Made by a program: the position numbers and the translations under genes. Source: GCA-020344555 sp964405925 (GTDB lineage Bacteria; Planctomycetota; Phycisphaerae; UBA1845). Taken from it: a stretch of 15,380 nucleotides of DNA. Where the stretch lies: NCBI GenBank assembly GCA_964405925.1, contig CAYOQG010000130.1, positions 1 to 15,380 on the forward strand. Reading direction: 5' to 3'. Shown in pieces: positions 11,921 to 15,380 of this stretch. The notes under the pieces are model-generated. The model worked only from the letters and a program-made list of their open reading frames with translations. It did not search any database and was not told the DNA's origin. The first letter of the stretch is position 1, and each line of letters begins with the position of its first letter.

Positions 11921-14900
11921 CTATGGCGGACACGGATCCGTCATCGGTGGTCCCGGGACTGGGCACGGCGTGCCACGGAAGCATTGGACGGCGCACGAGA
12001 TGTCCACGAAGTCGACCTTTTGATCCGGTTTCGGCTGCGAGAAGTCCGAGTTGATGATATCGGCACGGGCCTTCCTCGGTGCTGCCAGCGAGTTCTTGAA
12101 TTTATCGACGACGGCAGAGATGTCGTTGAAGTCGCAGATGCACTGCGGCGGGCTTGGCGGCGGCGGGGACATTTGGTTGCCCACCATGTCGCCAAACAGG
12201 CTCGTCCTAACCATCAGCGGATCCCAGAAAACCCCTCCATCAAACACCTGAACCGCATATGTCGGAACGGGAGCCCCGGGGACGAGATCGGGGATGATCC
12301 CGTCATCGAACACGTCAACGACATCGTAGAGGCTCCAATCAGTGTAAAATGGCGTGCAGTCCAGCGTCGCTGCCCACATGGTTGGAGGCGGTACGGGACC
12401 AGACAAACCGGAAGCCTCGGTCACCAGGTAGGGCTCCTGGACCCACATTGTCCGGCCTTCGGCGTACTCGAAGCCAGGGAGTGACACGAACGTTACACGT
12501 ATCGCCTGCTCTTCACCTGGATCACCCGCCTGGAATGACACGTACCGACACTTGCTGCCACATCTAATGGGGCACGTCGTCACGCTGCAATTCGTGCCGT
12601 GCCCTTCAAAGTCGCCCCCAGTGTCATCGCATGAATCTTGATCGCTGACGTCTTCGCAACTGCCGTCCGGTAGACAGCACGCACCGCCGACTTCCGTGCA
12701 AGGATTCGGAGAGCAAACGGTGTCGATGCCCTGCCATACTCCGCCCAGCCCGGAGCACTGGTAGGGCGTCTTGTTCGACACACAATTGCCATTGTACCGA
12801 CAACAGGCGGCGGCCTGGTCGTGTAGCTGCGCATAGAGCGTGTTGTTTCCCTCATCGAACTCATTGACCAACTCGCCCTGATCCACCCATGCGTAGATCA
12901 ACTGCCTGCCATTCTCCGGGGTCGTCCACGTGTACTCGTGTATAACGTCGTGGAAGGCACCCGGGTCCAATGACGGAACGCCGGTTGTCGCGAGCAACAT
13001 ACCGTCCGGACCGTCCTCATAGAGCGAGACGCTGGCCCCCGTGGCGGGCAGCGCACCTTCGTTCGTCACACGGACAGCCAACAGCCAGGTACTGGGATCC
13101 TTGGCCTGGGCGCGGATGTCGCTGATGAGTAGATCAGCCGCCAGCACGTTGATCGAGGCGGTGTCGTTAGTCGAGTCACAATCCCACCCCGTGCCGGTGC
13201 CCACCGGTGTGACGGTCACACTGATGCTCCGTGGCAGAGTCGCGGGCTCTACCATCCACGAGACCGATGCCTCGACCGCGTCACCGCCCACTAGCAGCTC
13301 AGTGATGTTCGCCGCTTGACTCCACCCGCCGTCGTGTTGGAAAAGAACATTGATATTGTTGATCGCGTGGTCACCGAGGTTGCGCACCAAGGCCGTGACC
13401 GTGGCCGTGGACCCCGGTGTCGGATTGGGAGGTGAGATGCTGATATCCTCGGCCGCCACGGCCAGGTCGCCGCAGATGTTGTGCCGCAACACGTATAGAT
13501 CCGCGGTCGCCGGGAACACGGGGTGACAAACAGCCTCCCAGGTAATCTGCGAGTCTCCCGTGCCGATCACGACGTCGTCGCAAGCGCTGCCGCCGCCGGT
13601 GTAGTCTCCGTAGATCAAGGGCGCCTTATTGTAGACCATAACCAGCGCGTCTCTCGTCGCGGGGTCTGCGTTGTAGATGTAGACGGGGGCCATGCCGCGC
13701 TCCATCGGACCGTCCGCAGTGAGCTGTAGAGGCTTGCTCCATAAAGCAGCCCCGGTCGGACCCGGCAGGCGAATCGCATACCAGACGTCGGTCTCTACCG
13801 CGGCCGTTTCGCCGAACGCACCGGGGTTTCCGGGAGTGCCGTCCGGGTTGGGTGGAGGCGCGATATCCTGCCACTGGGCACCCGCACCTTGCCACACCAG
13901 AACGAGAGCCGTCTGGCTGCTTTGTATGTTGGCTGCCGTTAGCCGAAACTCACCGGCCACACCCGTGGTCCCCTCCAGATCCACCACACGCTCCTCGCCG
14001 GCGAGCGACATGTCGGAATTGAGGGTCGCAGAAAAGATGTCACCGCAGCGAGACCAGACAATGACGGCAGCACCGGTAGCGTCATACGCTACCTGCGGGC
14101 TGGCGTCTTCCACCGAACCGGCGGAATCGTCTTTCAACAATGTAGGATCCAGATCCCATCCATCGGCCGCGGTGTACCGAATGCCATAGAGGTCTCTGTC
14201 GTCAACCGTCTCATCGGCCAGCGGATCACCACCGGTGGCGTCCTCCGTGAACAAAACGACACCCTCGCTTCCCTTATAAGCCAAAGCGAGGTTGATAATG
14301 GGGTTGGCTCTGGTCGTGATCGATTGGGCCCCGCTCCAATACGGATGGACATAGGTGGCGGGATCATGGATGGCGTACATCAGACTGTAACTTACGATGC
14401 TGGGGTCCCCGGGGTCGGGGATTTCACGGACCCAAACCACCATGGCCTTGCCACTGTCGTCGGCGGCGACCTTCGGACTCCGGTCCAGATAGGAGTTGCC
14501 TGTTGTCAGGTTATGTGCGTCTTGCCAGACCGGCGTTGATGCGTTGTACAAAGCCACCTCAATTTCGGTGTTGCTCTTTGCGTCCTCCAAGTCGCTCCTG
14601 GCGTCTCTTGGGTCGACGGGATCATTGAGCACCTTGTTGACATTCTCCCAGGCTGCAATGACGTTGCCGTTTGAGAGTACGTCCACTTGCGGGCGGAAGT
14701 CGGCTGTCCCATCGTCGTCCAGCACGGTGAAGTTGCTGTCCCATTGCCCGGTCCCGTTATGATACCGCCTGGAGACCACCACGGGGCCGTTGATCGTTCT
14801 GCGCTGCAGGTCGTCATGGACGTAGACGGTCAGCAGATCGTTCCCGAGGGGGACCAGATCGGGGAGTGCGTGTGGGAATCCCCCTGCGATGATCTGCGTT

Positions 14901-15380
14901 TCGGTGTTGATTCCGTTGCGCCACAGCTTGTCAGGTACTCCTCCGGCGTTGAACACGCTGTAAGTCGGTTCGGAATAATTCCGCCCCATCAATCGCGGGC
15001 CGTTCTGTTGCTCATGCAAGATCGGTTCGGAAAGACCTTTCTTGGCCGAACACAGATCGTACTTCCACGTCTTGCTGGCTTCAAACACGAGGAACTTCAG
15101 CCAATGGACTCTCACACCGGCCTTGACGAACGGCCCCAACTTGTCGATGTAATCAAAGCTCAGGCAAGGAGTGCCATCACTCGGTGCGAGAACCCCAAAG
15201 AAGGCACCTCCTCGCAAGAAGCTCTCGAGTGCGCCCCAATTCAGGAAGCCGACGCCAAGTGCGCCTTCCACCCATCCCTTAACGTCGGCCTGGACCGCAG
15301 ACACTCCATCCATCGGTGCAACCCAATTGGACATCTGTGCCGCCAGGCTGGCATTGAACCCAGCTTTGAGCATGTAGTAC
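11921..15380 (-). CDS. Large modular secreted protein (CARDB, Cys-rich modules, dockerin-like tail), 5' end outside window
   Basis: At least 1,152 residues; the frame is open to the window edge and no signal peptide is seen, so the start lies beyond base 15380. Numbering from the methionine at 15373: residues about 170-500 contain repeated units ending 'xVxWV/W' (RSPKVAADDSGKAMVVWV, SPQVAYDATGAAVIVWS) typical of propeller repeats. Two CARDB-like Ig-fold domains lie at about 636-746 and 748-851. Two similar cysteine modules follow (about 857-892 CCRYNGNC..., 899-934 CCLPDGSC...). The C-terminus has a Pro-rich linker, then a dockerin-like pair with Asp-rich helices (CDFNDISAVVDKF at 1080-1092 and VDFVDISCAVQCF at 1120-1132), and a Pro/Cys end. 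Such proteins are exported; the tail probably binds calcium and may anchor the protein. The ligand is unknown. It may share a transcript with nadB. Confidence 0.85.
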   Translation of the reverse strand, partial: YYMLKAGFNASLAAQMSNWVAPMDGVSAVQADVKGWVEGALGVGFLNWGALESFLRGGAFFGVLAPSDGTPCLSFDYIDKLGPFVKAGVRVHWLKFLVFEASKTWKYDLCSAKKGLSEPILHEQQNGPRLMGRNYSEPTYSVFNAGGVPDKLWRNGINTETQIIAGGFPHALPDLVPLGNDLLTVYVHDDLQRRTINGPVVVSRRYHNGTGQWDSNFTVLDDDGTADFRPQVDVLSNGNVIAAWENVNKVLNDPVDPRDARSDLEDAKSNTEIEVALYNASTPVWQDAHNLTTGNSYLDRSPKVAADDSGKAMVVWVREIPDPGDPSIVSYSLMYAIHDPATYVHPYWSGAQSITTRANPIINLALAYKGSEGVVLFTEDATGGDPLADETVDDRDLYGIRYTAADGWDLDPTLLKDDSAGSVEDASPQVAYDATGAAVIVWSRCGDIFSATLNSDMSLAGEERVVDLEGTTGVAGEFRLTAANIQSSQTALVLVWQGAGAQWQDIAPPPNPDGTPGNPGAFGETAAVETDVWYAIRLPGPTGAALWSKPLQLTADGPMERGMAPVYIYNADPATRDALVMVYNKAPLIYGDYTGGGSACDDVVIGTGDSQITWEAVCHPVFPATADLYVLRHNICGDLAVAAEDISISPPNPTPGSTATVTALVRNLGDHAINNINVLFQHDGGWSQAANITELLVGGDAVEASVSWMVEPATLPRSISVTVTPVGTGTGWDCDSTNDTASINVLAADLLISDIRAQAKDPSTWLLAVRVTNEGALPATGASVSLYEDGPDGMLLATTGVPSLDPGAFHDVIHEYTWTTPENGRQLIYAWVDQGELVNEFDEGNNTLYAQLHDQAAACCRYNGNCVSNKTPYQCSGLGGVWQGIDTVCSPNPCTEVGGACCLPDGSCEDVSDQDSCDDTGGDFEGHGTNCSVTTCPIRCGSKCRYVSFQAGDPGEEQAIRVTFVSLPGFEYAEGRTMWVQEPYLVTEASGLSGPVPPPTMWAATLDCTPFYTDWSLYDVVDVFDDGIIPDLVPGAPVPTYAVQVFDGGVFWDPLMVRTSLFGDMVGNQMSPPPPSPPQCICDFNDISAVVDKFKNSLAAPRKARADIINSDFSQPKPDQKVDFVDISCAVQCFRGTPCPVPGPPMTDPCPP

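Noticed and set aside
1..15380. CRISPR array, insertion sequence, prophage, rRNA or tRNA genes
   Set aside because: I found no regularly spaced repeats, transposase or integrase motifs, phage genes, or rRNA/tRNA core sequences on either strand.

Overview
The window looks like a piece of a Planctomycetes genome, most likely of the Phycisphaerae type. The clues are three membrane proteins that end in the CxxCGYxLxG...CPxCG zinc ribbon, a large secreted protein with CARDB domains, 'CCLPDGSC' modules and a dockerin-like tail, an ASST-like lipoprotein, and high GC with intergenic and even intragenic palindromic repeats. This placement rests on recognised family style, not on a database search.

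Layout. Positions 1-499 hold no convincing gene but do carry a strong intrinsic terminator on the minus strand and several hairpins. Next, on the minus strand, come an arylsulfotransferase-like lipoprotein (500-1738) and mnmA (1822-3102), transcribed mnmA first. Divergent from mnmA are two tandem paralogues (3295-3912 and 3915-4526) that both start MIRR and end in zinc ribbons, followed by mutS (4721-7408) behind a 194-base leader with an 18-bp palindrome. A possible 23-codon ORF (7502-7573) overlaps the start of a third zinc-ribbon membrane protein (7563-8624). That gene converges, 23 bases apart, on a minus-strand block read from right to left: a large modular secreted protein cut by the window edge (15380-11921), nadB (11719-10004), and a secreted TlpA-like thioredoxin (9913-8648).

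Housekeeping functions present are tRNA wobble 2-thiolation (MnmA), mismatch repair (MutS) and the first step of NAD synthesis (NadB). The remaining genes serve the envelope: an exported sulfotransferase-like lipoprotein, a periplasmic thioredoxin-fold protein, a cell-surface or secreted multi-domain protein, and three proteins predicted to place a domain outside and a zinc ribbon inside the cell. I see no evidence that these genes form one pathway.

The most striking signal is structural DNA. At 10016-10094, inside the 3' end of nadB, a 79-base element folds into an almost perfect cloverleaf: a 16-position closing stem plus three hairpins with three-base loops, joined by single bases. It encodes the last ~26 residues of NadB, which do not resemble the family. 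A second repeat-like stretch is read in frame through an unusual ~60-residue insert in MnmA. Together they suggest that palindromic elements in this genome can invade open reading frames without breaking them.
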